A DNA stretch of 32,062 bases, from IMG/VR virus record IMGVR_UViG_3300030117_006961, positions 1-32,062 of that record, one strand, 5' to 3'. The notes under the pieces were generated by a model. The model did no database searches, had not been told where the DNA came from, and saw nothing but the letters and a program-made list of their open reading frames with translations. The first letter of the stretch is position 1. Each line of letters opens with the position of its first letter. This DNA is from a virus. This document shows positions 24,795-31,364 of this stretch, piece after piece. A program made the translations under genes and the position numbers.

Positions 24795-25392
24795 TGAAGA
24801 TTTTGAAACATATAATTTAATTCAAAAAGAATTACAAAATGCCCCTACAATTAAAGATGGTAAATTAAAAGGGTATATTGATGTTGCCTCAAGAGTAAAT
24901 ATTTTTAGAAAATATTACCAGCACCTTAGTTTAATATCTAATCTTATTGTTGATACTGATGAAAGAGTTGTGTTTCAAACAGAAGTTCGTGACCGAGAGG
25001 GTAATGTTCTTGCAACCGGTTATGCTGAAGAACTTCGTAATGCAAATTATATAAATAAAACATCATGTTTAGAAAATTGTGAAACAAGTTCATGGGGGCG
25101 CGCGCTTGCTAATTATGGTTTAGCTGGGCAAAAAATAGCATCTGCTGATGAAGTTAAAAATGCAGTACAACAACAATCTGATTTGCAACAACAAAATAAA
25201 TTAACAATTTCTGACTTTAAAGCGCAGCTAGAGACTTTTACAAAACTTGAAGAATTGCAGAGATGGGCGTCAAAAAATAGCATCCGTTTAAATGAATTAA
25301 AAAAGTTAGAGGCAGATGCATACAAAGATTTAGATAAAAGCTATCAGGCTAAAGAAAAAAAATTAAAAAATGAGAAAGAGGCTAAAGGATGA
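24787..25392 (+). CDS. ERF-like single-strand annealing protein
   Basis: The 201-residue product has YIDVASRVNIFRKYY near residue 30, then VVFQTEVRDREGNVLATGYAEE, and the typical NKTSCLENCETSSWGRALANYGL followed by IASADEV (about residues 97-127). This motif set is characteristic of ERF-type or related annealing proteins, which pair complementary single strands. The C-terminal 75 residues are Gln/Lys-rich and likely flexible. It pairs functionally with the exonuclease at the head of the operon. Confidence 0.65.
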   Translation: MIDEDFETYNLIQKELQNAPTIKDGKLKGYIDVASRVNIFRKYYQHLSLISNLIVDTDERVVFQTEVRDREGNVLATGYAEELRNANYINKTSCLENCETSSWGRALANYGLAGQKIASADEVKNAVQQQSDLQQQNKLTISDFKAQLETFTKLEELQRWASKNSIRLNELKKLEADAYKDLDKSYQAKEKKLKNEKEAKG

Positions 25393-25754
25393 GACCACAA
25401 TTTAAAAACAGTAGAATAAAAGTTCTTGAAACTTTTGGAGCAGAAGATCAAATAAGCGCATCGTTTTGGTTTAATATCCAAGATCCTAATTTACAAAAAT
25501 CTTTAGAAATGTATTACGCCCTGGCAAATGAAAAACCTAATTTACAATTTCAAATTAAGCGGGATGGAAATTATCAAACTATAGGAAGTTGCAGCTTGTT
25601 TTTAAACGATGACCGCCGTGATGAATTAATAGCAGAAAGTAAAAAAATTAATGCAGATAATACTGCCGATAAAAATGATAGTCAGGAAAGTGGTAATGCC
25701 TATAAGGAGGCTAAAGACGGTGCTAATTTCCCTTTTGGAGCAAATAATGAATAA
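25389..25754 (+). CDS. Unknown protein with acidic tail, possible SSB analogue
   Basis: This 121-residue protein starts in an ATGA overlap with the ERF-like gene. The N-terminal 80 residues look beta-rich (RIKVLETFGAEDQISASFWFNI, LQFQIKRDGNYQTIGSCSLFLND), followed by a polar tail ending NFPFGANNE. A small beta domain plus a disordered acidic tail next to an annealing protein would fit a single-stranded DNA-binding protein, but no family match is clear and the classic DDIPF tip is absent. Confidence 0.5.
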   Translation: MRPQFKNSRIKVLETFGAEDQISASFWFNIQDPNLQKSLEMYYALANEKPNLQFQIKRDGNYQTIGSCSLFLNDDRRDELIAESKKINADNTADKNDSQESGNAYKEAKDGANFPFGANNE

Positions 25755-25983
25755 AATATTATTTTCTCCAGAAGAAGTGGCCAAAATATTATGGGGCGAT
25801 TGGAACAATACTACTAGAAAAAGAGTATATAAATTTTTAAAAGAAGAAAAAATACTTGGTATAAAAAATGGAAGTACCTGGTGGGTATCTAAATCAGAAC
25901 TTCAAAAATTAGGTTATTCCGATCAACCAAGCACAAACCAAGCAAAACCATTTGTGTCATCATTTAATATTGGCAATGACTAG
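25747..25983 (+). CDS. Excisionase-like helix-turn-helix protein
   Basis: From ATG 25747 the 78-residue product reads MNKILFSPEEVAKILWGDW, then RVYKFLKEEKILGIKNGSTWWVSKSELQKLG. This matches the winged helix of the excisionase/MerR-like family, which binds and bends DNA. It overlaps both neighbours by eight bases. With an integrase in the same genome it is the best candidate for the directionality factor, although it lies 1.3 kb from the integrase gene and on the opposite strand. Confidence 0.6.
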   Translation: MNKILFSPEEVAKILWGDWNNTTRKRVYKFLKEEKILGIKNGSTWWVSKSELQKLGYSDQPSTNQAKPFVSSFNIGND

Positions 25984-26482
25984 AAAAGATAACGACTTTT
26001 ATCCAACCCCTCATTCCATTGTTTCTGCTCTAGTAGATCATTTAACCTGGGAAGGTGAAGTATGGGAACCATGCACCGGAGATGGTAGATTTGCCCAGGC
26101 ATTAAGAGAACATGGTTTTAAAGTTATTTGTCATGATATTGTAACCGGTAATAATTTTTTTAATTTTAAAACAGCAGCTGCTGATACTTTAATTACTAAT
26201 CCGCCCTTTAGAGATATCCGCAGTTTCATCTCTCATGCATTTAATATAGGCGTTAAACGTATGGCATTAATATGTCCAGAACGTCTTTGGGCGTGTCAAA
26301 AGGGTAAAGCACAGTTTATTAAACATCGACCTTCAAAATTTATAAACATGGATTGGAGAGAAGATTATCTTCAAAAAGGTGGAAAGCCTGATAGATCTTT
26401 AGCCGTTAGTATTTGGGAAGAGCCTTGTAGCCCAAATACATTTTATGAAATTTGGAGCAGAAAAAATGGGAAATTATTTTAA
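25976..26482 (+). CDS. Orphan DNA N6-adenine methyltransferase-like protein
   Basis: From ATG 25976 the protein is 168 residues. It has DFYPTPHSIV (residues 7-16), the AdoMet-binding EPCTGDGRFAQAL (31-43), and TNPPFRD (74-80) as the N/D-P-P-Y/F catalytic motif of N6-adenine methyltransferases. It is short and lacks a recognisable target domain, as in phage orphan methylases that protect DNA from host restriction. No partner nuclease is encoded beside it. The target sequence is not predictable from here. Confidence 0.75.
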   Translation: MTRKDNDFYPTPHSIVSALVDHLTWEGEVWEPCTGDGRFAQALREHGFKVICHDIVTGNNFFNFKTAAADTLITNPPFRDIRSFISHAFNIGVKRMALICPERLWACQKGKAQFIKHRPSKFINMDWREDYLQKGGKPDRSLAVSIWEEPCSPNTFYEIWSRKNGKLF

Positions 26483-26728
26483 ATGAATATTTATCGTTTT
26501 ACAATTATTGGAAAATGTCCGGGAGATGATGCTGATGATATTTATAAAGTTAAACTTAAAACACATCTATTTATTGAATGTGAATCTATAAATGCTTTTA
26601 TAGCTAATAATAAAGAAAAAAAAATATACCAGGAAAAATTTACAGCAGAAATAAAAAAACAATTTCCTTACTGCAAAGTTAAAATCAAAGGTTACCACTC
26701 AGGAATAAAAGTAATTAGCCTTTTATAA
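26483..26728 (+). CDS. Unknown small protein at the end of the recombination operon
   Basis: The ATG follows the methylase stop directly. The 81 residues begin with strand-like segments (MNIYRFTIIGKC, YKVKLKTHLFIECESINAF) and end KVKIKGYHSGIKVISLL. I recognise no family. Its last codons lie inside a perfect AT-rich inverted repeat and overlap the end of the converging GNAT gene by six bases. Confidence 0.5.
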   Translation: MNIYRFTIIGKCPGDDADDIYKVKLKTHLFIECESINAFIANNKEKKIYQEKFTAEIKKQFPYCKVKIKGYHSGIKVISLL

Positions 26729-26747
26729 AAATTTACGATTTTTATAA
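26723..26747. terminator. Possible bidirectional terminator between converging genes
   Basis: TTATAAAAAT and ATTTTTATAA form a perfect 10-bp stem with a five-base loop. It covers the stop codons of both converging genes. The stem is only A/T and no long T-run follows outside it, so termination would be weak. Confidence 0.4.
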
Positions 26748-27265
26748 CCTTCAACAAAATCATTATATTTAATTAAATTAGTTTTAGTAAATTCAAAGTC
26801 AGGGTTTTTTTGAAAATCTTCTGTAAGACACCATTGAATTAACCCTTCATAAGTTTTGTCTGTATATTTTTTGGCTTTAAATTTTTGTGCCTGGAACCCT
26901 AAAGCCATTAATGAAGATCCACTTTCACCTGGTTGGGTATAAGTAATTATAGATTTATAACCCATAGCAAAACACGCCGTAATAGCCTTGCCTAATAGAT
27001 AACTTGCAACATTTTTAGTATCATAGCCATCATCTCTAATAACAAGTCTGCGAATTTCAATGTGATCAGACCTTTGACTCCATGCATGACTTGAACAAAT
27101 ATCAACTGTTACAATGCCTAAAATAATTCCAGGCTCTGTATTTTTAACTGCACCTATAGAAAATTTGTGCCGCTTTAGTGGCTTACTGTGCCTATGAAAG
27201 GCATCAGTAAACCACTTAGCTGTATTTAATTTAAGTCTTATGGTATTGTATGTATGCTGGCTCAT
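26723..27265 (-). CDS. XF1762-like GNAT acetyltransferase
   Basis: The 180-residue product starts LKLNTAKWFTDAFHRHSKPLKRHKFSIGAV, then IILGIVTVDICSS, IEIRRLVIRDDG, LLGKAITACFAMGYKSIITYTQPGESGSSLMALGF. This is the XF1762 phage family, a GNAT fold in which the HRH-xx-P segment and GESG loop are conserved. Its substrate is unknown. The start overlaps the integrase stop as ATGA, so both are expressed from the integrase promoter. Confidence 0.75.
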   Translation of the reverse strand: MSQHTYNTIRLKLNTAKWFTDAFHRHSKPLKRHKFSIGAVKNTEPGIILGIVTVDICSSHAWSQRSDHIEIRRLVIRDDGYDTKNVASYLLGKAITACFAMGYKSIITYTQPGESGSSLMALGFQAQKFKAKKYTDKTYEGLIQWCLTEDFQKNPDFEFTKTNLIKYNDFVEGYKNRKFL

Positions 27266-28449
27266 TTCAAACCTATGGACTTGGCTGAGATGTTGCTAGT
27301 TTTTGCACTTTTAAGCGTATTACGAATTGTGTGACCGTATTGCTTATAAGTAAAGGTTGGGTTGGAATGACCAAGGACACTACTCACTTCAGCCCAATCT
27401 GCCCCTAAACCTCTTAAAAGGGATGATGCTTGGTAATGTCTATGATCACCCCATTTAATATATTTAACACCCGCACGCTTGCTTATTCGCTTTGCTAACT
27501 CGCGTAATGTTTTACTTTCTTTTATTGTTCCATTAGATGTAGCAAAAACTAAATCATCATCAGCTGAATATCTTGTGCTGATTTTTAATTCTCTTAATTT
27601 ATTAAGAACAACTTCATCAACAGCTATAAAACGAACACCACGCTTAGTTTTCGTTTTATTAATAATTTTAGTTTTATGCTTAACGGCTTTGGTAATATGT
27701 ATGCCACTATCATCAAAATGAATATCAGCCCATTTAAGTGCGCGTAACTCTTGCTGCCTTATACCGGTAGATAAAGATAAAATAACTGCGACCTGGTGAA
27801 GAAAATCTTCACCTTTAAGACCATCCTTAATAATTTTCTTAACATTTAATTCTGAAATTATTGGCGCCTTATCTTTATACTCTTCATGAACATCAATATT
27901 AACTTCTTCTAATGGGTTAATAATTATCCAGCCTTTTCTAACACAAAATTTAAAAAACTGTTTTGCTCCCTTCACTCTTTTATGAGCAGTAGATTTTGTA
28001 TTAGCATCTCCCTGGATATGACTTTCGATCTTAACGGCAATTTGATCTTTATTAGTGCGGTTAAAATTTTTCAAATCTAACTTTGATAAATGTGTTCCAC
28101 CTATTTTAATACCTTCGTAAGTTTTTATTCTATCTTTTGAAGGTTGATCTTCAAATTCACCAATTAAAAACCGAACAGCCCTTTTTGTATCTTCTAAAGT
28201 TTCTGCTGCAATTTTACCAAGATCTAAACGATCATTTTCATAATCAATAAATACCTTGGCACATTGCTTTAAGTTTTTATATTCTATTACTTCATCAAGC
28301 TGACCTAGAGTATGCTTTGCTAATAATTTAGCAGCCTCTTCAGTCGCAATAGCCTTAGTAGGATAATGCCCATGACGCCGTTGCAGACCAATCCTTGATC
28401 CGTTAATGGTGAAGTAATCTCTGTATTTGATTACCTTTAAATGTTTCAC
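27262..28449 (-). CDS. int: Tyrosine-recombinase integrase
   Basis: The 395-residue product has an N-terminal arm-binding part, a SAM-like core-binding domain (about residues 60-170) and a catalytic domain: Arg in STGIRQQELRALKW (about residue 229), GDHRHYQAS (334-342), LGHSNPTFTYKQYGH with H361 and the nucleophile Y371. The first His of the usual H-x-x-R-H is Gly (G334), though R337 and H338 are kept. The start is a GTG at 28449 preceded by AGGGAG. It integrates the phage at attP, whose core matches the 3' part of tRNA-Asp just upstream. A repressor-type operator precedes it. Confidence 0.92.
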   Translation of the reverse strand: MKHLKVIKYRDYFTINGSRIGLQRRHGHYPTKAIATEEAAKLLAKHTLGQLDEVIEYKNLKQCAKVFIDYENDRLDLGKIAAETLEDTKRAVRFLIGEFEDQPSKDRIKTYEGIKIGGTHLSKLDLKNFNRTNKDQIAVKIESHIQGDANTKSTAHKRVKGAKQFFKFCVRKGWIIINPLEEVNIDVHEEYKDKAPIISELNVKKIIKDGLKGEDFLHQVAVILSLSTGIRQQELRALKWADIHFDDSGIHITKAVKHKTKIINKTKTKRGVRFIAVDEVVLNKLRELKISTRYSADDDLVFATSNGTIKESKTLRELAKRISKRAGVKYIKWGDHRHYQASSLLRGLGADWAEVSSVLGHSNPTFTYKQYGHTIRNTLKSAKTSNISAKSIGLK

Positions 28450-28488
28450 TGTTATATCTCCCTATAATTAACAATAATTAATTTTAAT

Positions 28489-28505
28489 TTAACATTTACT
28501 GTTAA
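28489..28505. promoter_or_regulatory. Operator-like dyad upstream of the integrase gene
   Basis: TTAACA and TGTTAA form a 6-bp dyad (TTAACATTTACTGTTAA). Its minus-strand half, TTAACAGTAAA, is identical to 23287-23297 in the switch region. It lies about 40 bases before the integrase start and could let the repressor control integrase. Confidence 0.55.
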
Positions 28506-28520
28506 TAATACAACAAAAAA

Positions 28521-28551
28521 GTGGCACAAACTGGCACAAAAGTGGCACAAA
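28521..28551 (+). repeat. Three arm-type repeats, left of attP core
   Basis: GTGGCACAAA at 28521 and 28542, with CTGGCACAAA at 28531, are phased by 10-11 bp, one helical turn. With the two copies at 28770-28790 they flank the attP core in the way lambda-type arm sites do. Confidence 0.7.
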
Positions 28552-28553
28552 CT

Positions 28554-28587
28554 AAAAAAACGGTCGTTGAGTTATTTCTCAAGACCG
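28554..28587 (-). terminator. Terminator downstream of attP, closing the late/lysis unit
   Basis: On the minus strand CGGTC-TTGAG pairs with CTCAA-(bulge)-GACCG around a six-base loop, followed by seven T residues. It stops leftward transcripts from the lysis genes before they reach integrase. In an integrated prophage it would also give the host tRNA-Asp gene a 3' terminator. Confidence 0.75.
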
Positions 28588-28618
28588 TCTTAAGTCGTTG
28601 TTTTTATTGGGAAAATTG

Positions 28619-28663
28619 TGGCGAGAGTGACGAGACTTGAACTCGCGACCTCTGGCGTGACAG
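28619..28663 (-). other. attP: attP core: 3' part of a tRNA-Asp(GTC) gene
   Basis: On the minus strand these 45 bases read as the 3' part of tRNA-Asp: anticodon loop CTGTCAC with GTC, anticodon stem GCCAG, T arm GCGAG-TTCAAGT-CTCGT, acceptor CACTCTC, discriminator G and CCA. G73 is the known aspartate identity base. The bases before the anticodon loop do not form a tRNA 5' half, so this is not a complete gene. It is the expected arrangement when integration restores the host tRNA. Hairpin-prone sequences (TGTGATCACA and AGAGAA/TTCTCT) lie between the core and the right arm. Confidence 0.85.
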
Positions 28664-28769
28664 TCCATTAAAATGGTACATTGTGTGGGAATATGTGGGC
28701 TTTTGGGGGCTTTTTGTGATCACAAGAGAAGTGATTCTCTTTGAATGGTGTTCTAAGGTAACAAAAAAA

Positions 28770-28790
28770 GTGGCACAAAAGTGGCACACT
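28770..28790 (+). repeat. Two arm-type repeats, right of attP core
   Basis: GTGGCACAAA (28770) and GTGGCACACT (28781) have the same phasing and orientation as the left set. Likely integrase arm-binding sites. Confidence 0.7.
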
Positions 28791-28856
28791 CTATTTTGAA
28801 GGTTTTTTGTCTTTCTTTTTTTTGTATTTACCCATCAAGGAATGATATCCTGGCAT
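28791..28856 (-). CDS. Tiny basic MPGYH protein (21 aa)
   Basis: An ATG at 28856 with AGGAG eight bases upstream opens a 21-codon gene: MPGYHSLMGKYKKKKDKKPSK. A short protein with an MPGYH start and a lysine tail recurs in many marine phage genomes as I recall, so it is probably real despite its size. It is the last gene of the lysis series before attP. The function is unknown; the charge suggests nucleic-acid or membrane binding. Confidence 0.6.
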   Translation of the reverse strand: MPGYHSLMGKYKKKKDKKPSK

Positions 28857-28924
28857 AATTTTTCTCCTTTAATAAAATAATTTAAACCGTCAGAGGACTA
28901 AATTCTTACCGTCAGAACGCTATT

Positions 28925-29380
28925 TTATTTTGCGCTTTGGCGATATAATTCTGCAATTCGATTTGACCGTTCTCCAACTTGCTGACTCCATTTCGAGTTT
29001 AATGCATGGGTGGCGGCATCGTCAAATTTACCTTCTTGCAAACTAGCTAGCATATTTTTAAAAGTTTTTAATCTTGGAAGACCCATATTGAATGCCTGGT
29101 TTATTAATGCTCTTTTTGCATTGCCAGGTAAATCTAAATACCAGGGAAAATTTTTCTCAACTTCTTCAATCATTTCGACTAAATCATTTTGCAACATTTG
29201 CTCAACTTCACTGTCTCTTAAACCCGCTCCAGGAACATCAGGATCGATCAATCTTCCAATTCCAATTGTCTCATGAGCCTCTGAATCTATGTACATAACA
29301 TGACGGCCATTTCTAATTTCTGTTCCTTCATCTCTTTTGATTTCTTCAACTAATTTCTTCATTTCATCTTGTTCTAACAT
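28925..29380 (-). CDS. Endolysin, T4-lysozyme type (muramidase)
   Basis: This 151-residue protein has the catalytic pattern of T4-type lysozymes: IKRDEG with E18, YIDSEAHETIGIGRLI with D32 and T38, then later NQAFNMGLPRLKTFKNML and ALNSKWSQQVGERSNRIAELY, where the R-x-R-I-A-E-L end is also typical. It cleaves the peptidoglycan glycan chain. There is no signal peptide, so it needs the holin encoded upstream. AGGAG lies nine bases before the ATG. Confidence 0.88.
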   Translation of the reverse strand: MLEQDEMKKLVEEIKRDEGTEIRNGRHVMYIDSEAHETIGIGRLIDPDVPGAGLRDSEVEQMLQNDLVEMIEEVEKNFPWYLDLPGNAKRALINQAFNMGLPRLKTFKNMLASLQEGKFDDAATHALNSKWSQQVGERSNRIAELYRQSAK

Positions 29381-29449
29381 CCATTAATGCTCCTAAAATT
29401 AGGTAGGTTGAATGATACTACCCTATACAGTTTGATGCCTCTCAGGGCG

Positions 29450-29472
29450 CTTAAAAAACGATTTTTTTAAAG
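29450..29472. other. AT-rich hairpin between holin and endolysin genes
   Basis: TTAAAAAA and TTTTTTAA can pair around a short loop (29451-29470). No separate T-run follows, so it may act as an mRNA stability element or a weak attenuator in the 100-base gap. Confidence 0.3.
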
Positions 29473-29482
29473 CCGGAGGTCT

Positions 29483-29878
29483 TTAATTCTTTAAATTCTC
29501 TCTTGCAACGCCTTTTGACTTCTCAAAACTTCTTAAACCTCCAAGACCTAAAAGTGATAGTGTTAACGCCATTAATTCCTCTGTCCTTAAACTTGGAAGA
29601 TCAATCTCAGGCGCCCAAATTGCAGTTGCCCATTCAACAATTGGCATGATGAAAAATTGAGTCATTAAACCTAACGTACAGACCCACATAGTAGCGGGGC
29701 GTGCGCCGGCAACAAAAATTGAAGGGTGTTTTGCTTGCTCAATATTTGATTGTGCTTGTGCTAAATTTAGTCCAATTAAACTTTGTTCTAGTTCAGCTTT
29801 TAATCTATTTTTTTGATCTTTGTCTTCTATAAATTTATCGACAATAGGACTTACTGCCCCTAAAATTGTTCCTAACAT
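29483..29878 (-). CDS. Holin of the GTA/3TM type
   Basis: The 131-residue product starts MLGTILGAVSPIVDKFIEDKDQ, has a charged helix, then the family signature HPSIFVAGARPATMWVCTLGL followed by two or three hydrophobic segments (about residues 63-82 and 103-117). This matches the GTA_holin_3TM family. It would form the membrane lesion that releases the endolysin encoded next. The start MLGT... and the AEL...AQAQSNIEQ linker are typical. Confidence 0.8.
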   Translation of the reverse strand: MLGTILGAVSPIVDKFIEDKDQKNRLKAELEQSLIGLNLAQAQSNIEQAKHPSIFVAGARPATMWVCTLGLMTQFFIMPIVEWATAIWAPEIDLPSLRTEELMALTLSLLGLGGLRSFEKSKGVARENLKN

Positions 29879-29894
29879 TTAATTATCCTTTCCA

Positions 29895-30086
29895 TTAATC
29901 TTGAATTTGATCTGTCCTTTGTGGAATGCAATATGCTCTAACAGACGTACCTGATGCTATAACTTGATTAAAATTTTGCCCTAATACGCGCTGTTGCAAT
30001 TCCAAACAGTTCTCAATTGAATTAACAAATACTGGCTCCATTTTTTCATTGCCCAGGAAAACAATAAGCACCCATATTAATGTCAA
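29895..30086 (-). CDS. Small exported or membrane protein, two Cys
   Basis: This 63-residue protein starts with a short hydrophobic stretch (LIWVLIVFLG), followed by a polar domain with two cysteines (NCLELQQRV and AYCIPQ) that could form a disulfide outside the cytoplasm. It overlaps its upstream neighbour by four bases. Similar small Cys-pair proteins lie in lysis regions of marine phages. A spanin-like or envelope role is possible but unproven. Confidence 0.5.
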   Translation of the reverse strand: MTLIWVLIVFLGNEKMEPVFVNSIENCLELQQRVLGQNFNQVIASGTSVRAYCIPQRTDQIQD

Positions 30087-30415
30087 TGACCATTTTCCTT
30101 AACCCTTGTCCAAGCTGTACTTGCCATAAAACTTGCTACTATTCCTAAATTTGCCACAATATAAGTAGAAAGTAATGCTGTGACCATTTCAACTCTTGCA
30201 TCTGGAATAACAGGACTTAAAACCAATATAATTAAACAAATTGACGAAATACTTGAAACCCAACAAATCATTCGCTGTTGGTCTTGCATTTTGTCAGCAT
30301 TTTCCAGACGAATTATTTTTTCTTCTTTGGCAATTTCTTCGTCTGTTACAATCCCATCATTATCTTTATCATAATCAGCAAATGCTGATTGTTTTTGTAA
30401 TTTTTTTTGTGCCAT
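30083..30415 (-). CDS. EF-hand membrane protein of the lysis region
   Basis: The 110-residue product has a canonical calcium-binding EF-hand loop at residues 16-27 (DKDNDGIVTDEE: D16, D18, D20, G21, E27), followed by an amphipathic helix and two membrane segments (about residues 50-67 and 78-97). The combination is rare for a holin or holin-like protein. The start lies just after the next small membrane gene, and it is in the lysis cassette. Calcium binding is predicted from the sequence; a lysis role is inferred from position. Confidence 0.6.
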   Translation of the reverse strand: MAQKKLQKQSAFADYDKDNDGIVTDEEIAKEEKIIRLENADKMQDQQRMICWVSSISSICLIILVLSPVIPDARVEMVTALLSTYIVANLGIVASFMASTAWTRVKENGH

Positions 30416-30418
30416 TAA

Positions 30419-30712
30419 TTAATCTTTAAATTGTTTTTTAATACTTTTGATAACATTTTTTAAACTAAATGGTTTTGTGTTTGGTCTGTATGGACATTGA
30501 TATTCCCTGGGGCAAACACCAACCTCTTTAGGAATGTTGTTTAAATATTCTGTATTATTAGCACCAACATAAATACAAGCTAATGTATCTTTTACAATTA
30601 ATTGTTTTGCCAGGCGGCAAGTTGTCATTGTTTGAGAACTGTATGCAACTAAGATCATTAAGCTACTAAAAACAATAGCAATAATAATATAATAAATTAA
30701 ATTTTCTATCAC
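30419..30712 (-). CDS. Small single-pass membrane protein, Cys-containing
   Basis: The 97-residue product begins with one strong membrane segment (LIYYIIIAIVFSSLMILVAY, residues 5-24), then a polar domain with four cysteines (TCRLA, ACIYVG, VCPREYQCPY) and a basic C-terminus. Cysteines in that part suggest a disulfide-stabilised external domain. No family is recognised. The start overlaps the upstream gene by four bases. Confidence 0.5.
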   Translation of the reverse strand: MIENLIYYIIIAIVFSSLMILVAYSSQTMTTCRLAKQLIVKDTLACIYVGANNTEYLNNIPKEVGVCPREYQCPYRPNTKPFSLKNVIKSIKKQFKD

Positions 30713-31197
30713 TTACCAGCCATAGACATACTTATAATCCATACCATCCAACCTACTGCTGCAAGACCAATAAAACTTGCAATGCCCATAATTGTGTATT
30801 CAATCATCGCTTGCCTTCTCTCTTCAGCCTGGTAAATAAGTTCTGCTCTTTTGCGCCTAATGCGACCTTCCTCTTTAATAAGGTCATTCCATGCTTGTAA
30901 CCCATAATTACCAATTAAATAATTTTTAAGTTCTTCTCGTTGTGCCTCAATTTTCTTTTTAGCGGCATAACTTTTTAATGCGACCTCTTCCACAGATCCA
31001 TTTAACATCCGTGTCAAAGATGATGCATTTTGTGCTGATTTATTTATATTATCTATATCTGAAACACTAGTCATCCACCTCCCAAGAGTTTCAGAAATAT
31101 CCTCAATTTCCTTACCAGCTGTTATCATTTTTTTTACAGCCGAATATGCAGCAGACGCAGTACTAACGGCTGCACTTAAAGTAATTGGATCAATCAT
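30709..31197 (-). CDS. Coiled-coil protein with C-terminal membrane anchor
   Basis: This 162-residue protein has a helical, charged middle (IGNYGLQAWNDLIKEEGRIRRKRAELIYQAEERRQAM, about residues 93-130) and a C-terminal membrane segment (MGIASFIGLAAVGWMVWIISM). The GNYGLQAWNDLI block recurs in marine phage proteins of unknown function. The N-terminus is Ala/Ser-rich. It sits between the small XhlA-like protein and the Cys-rich membrane protein, so it probably belongs to the lysis or host-envelope module. Confidence 0.55.
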   Translation of the reverse strand: MIDPITLSAAVSTASAAYSAVKKMITAGKEIEDISETLGRWMTSVSDIDNINKSAQNASSLTRMLNGSVEEVALKSYAAKKKIEAQREELKNYLIGNYGLQAWNDLIKEEGRIRRKRAELIYQAEERRQAMIEYTIMGIASFIGLAAVGWMVWIISMSMAGK

Positions 31198-31205
31198 TTA
31201 TTTTC

Positions 31206-31364
31206 TTATTTTAAAAGGATGCCTAATAATAATAGGATAATTGCACCAGCCGAACCAAGCATGATGGATTCTATCCTGGTTATTCTAGTAATTAATATTT
31301 TATGTCTTTCTTCACAAACAGCCTCATGGGTAGTTAGTTTAGAATTTACTTCTGCTATTCTCAT
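31206..31364 (-). CDS. XhlA/holin-like small membrane protein
   Basis: An ATG at 31364 opens a 52-residue protein: EVNSKLTTHEAVCEERHKILITRITRIESIML, then a 20-residue hydrophobic segment (GSAGAIILLLLGILLK). This pattern of a short coiled coil with H-E-x-x-C-x-E-R followed by one C-terminal membrane helix is typical of XhlA-like phage lysis accessory proteins. The start overlaps the upstream stop by one base. Confidence 0.6.
   Translation of the reverse strand: MRIAEVNSKLTTHEAVCEERHKILITRITRIESIMLGSAGAIILLLLGILLK

Noticed and set aside
28619-28690. A complete tRNA gene at the attP core
   Set aside because: Only the 3' part from the anticodon loop to CCA is present. The bases on the 5' side do not form acceptor, D-arm or the 5' anticodon stem.
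28604-28789. 61-codon minus-strand frame over the attP region
   Set aside because: It runs through the tRNA-Asp fragment and arm repeats, which explain the sequence better. No ribosome-binding site.
18781-28800. CRISPR-like array made from the GTGGCACA repeats
   Set aside because: Copies are 9-10 bases long with no spacers of uniform length, and their helical phasing around attP fits arm-type binding sites.
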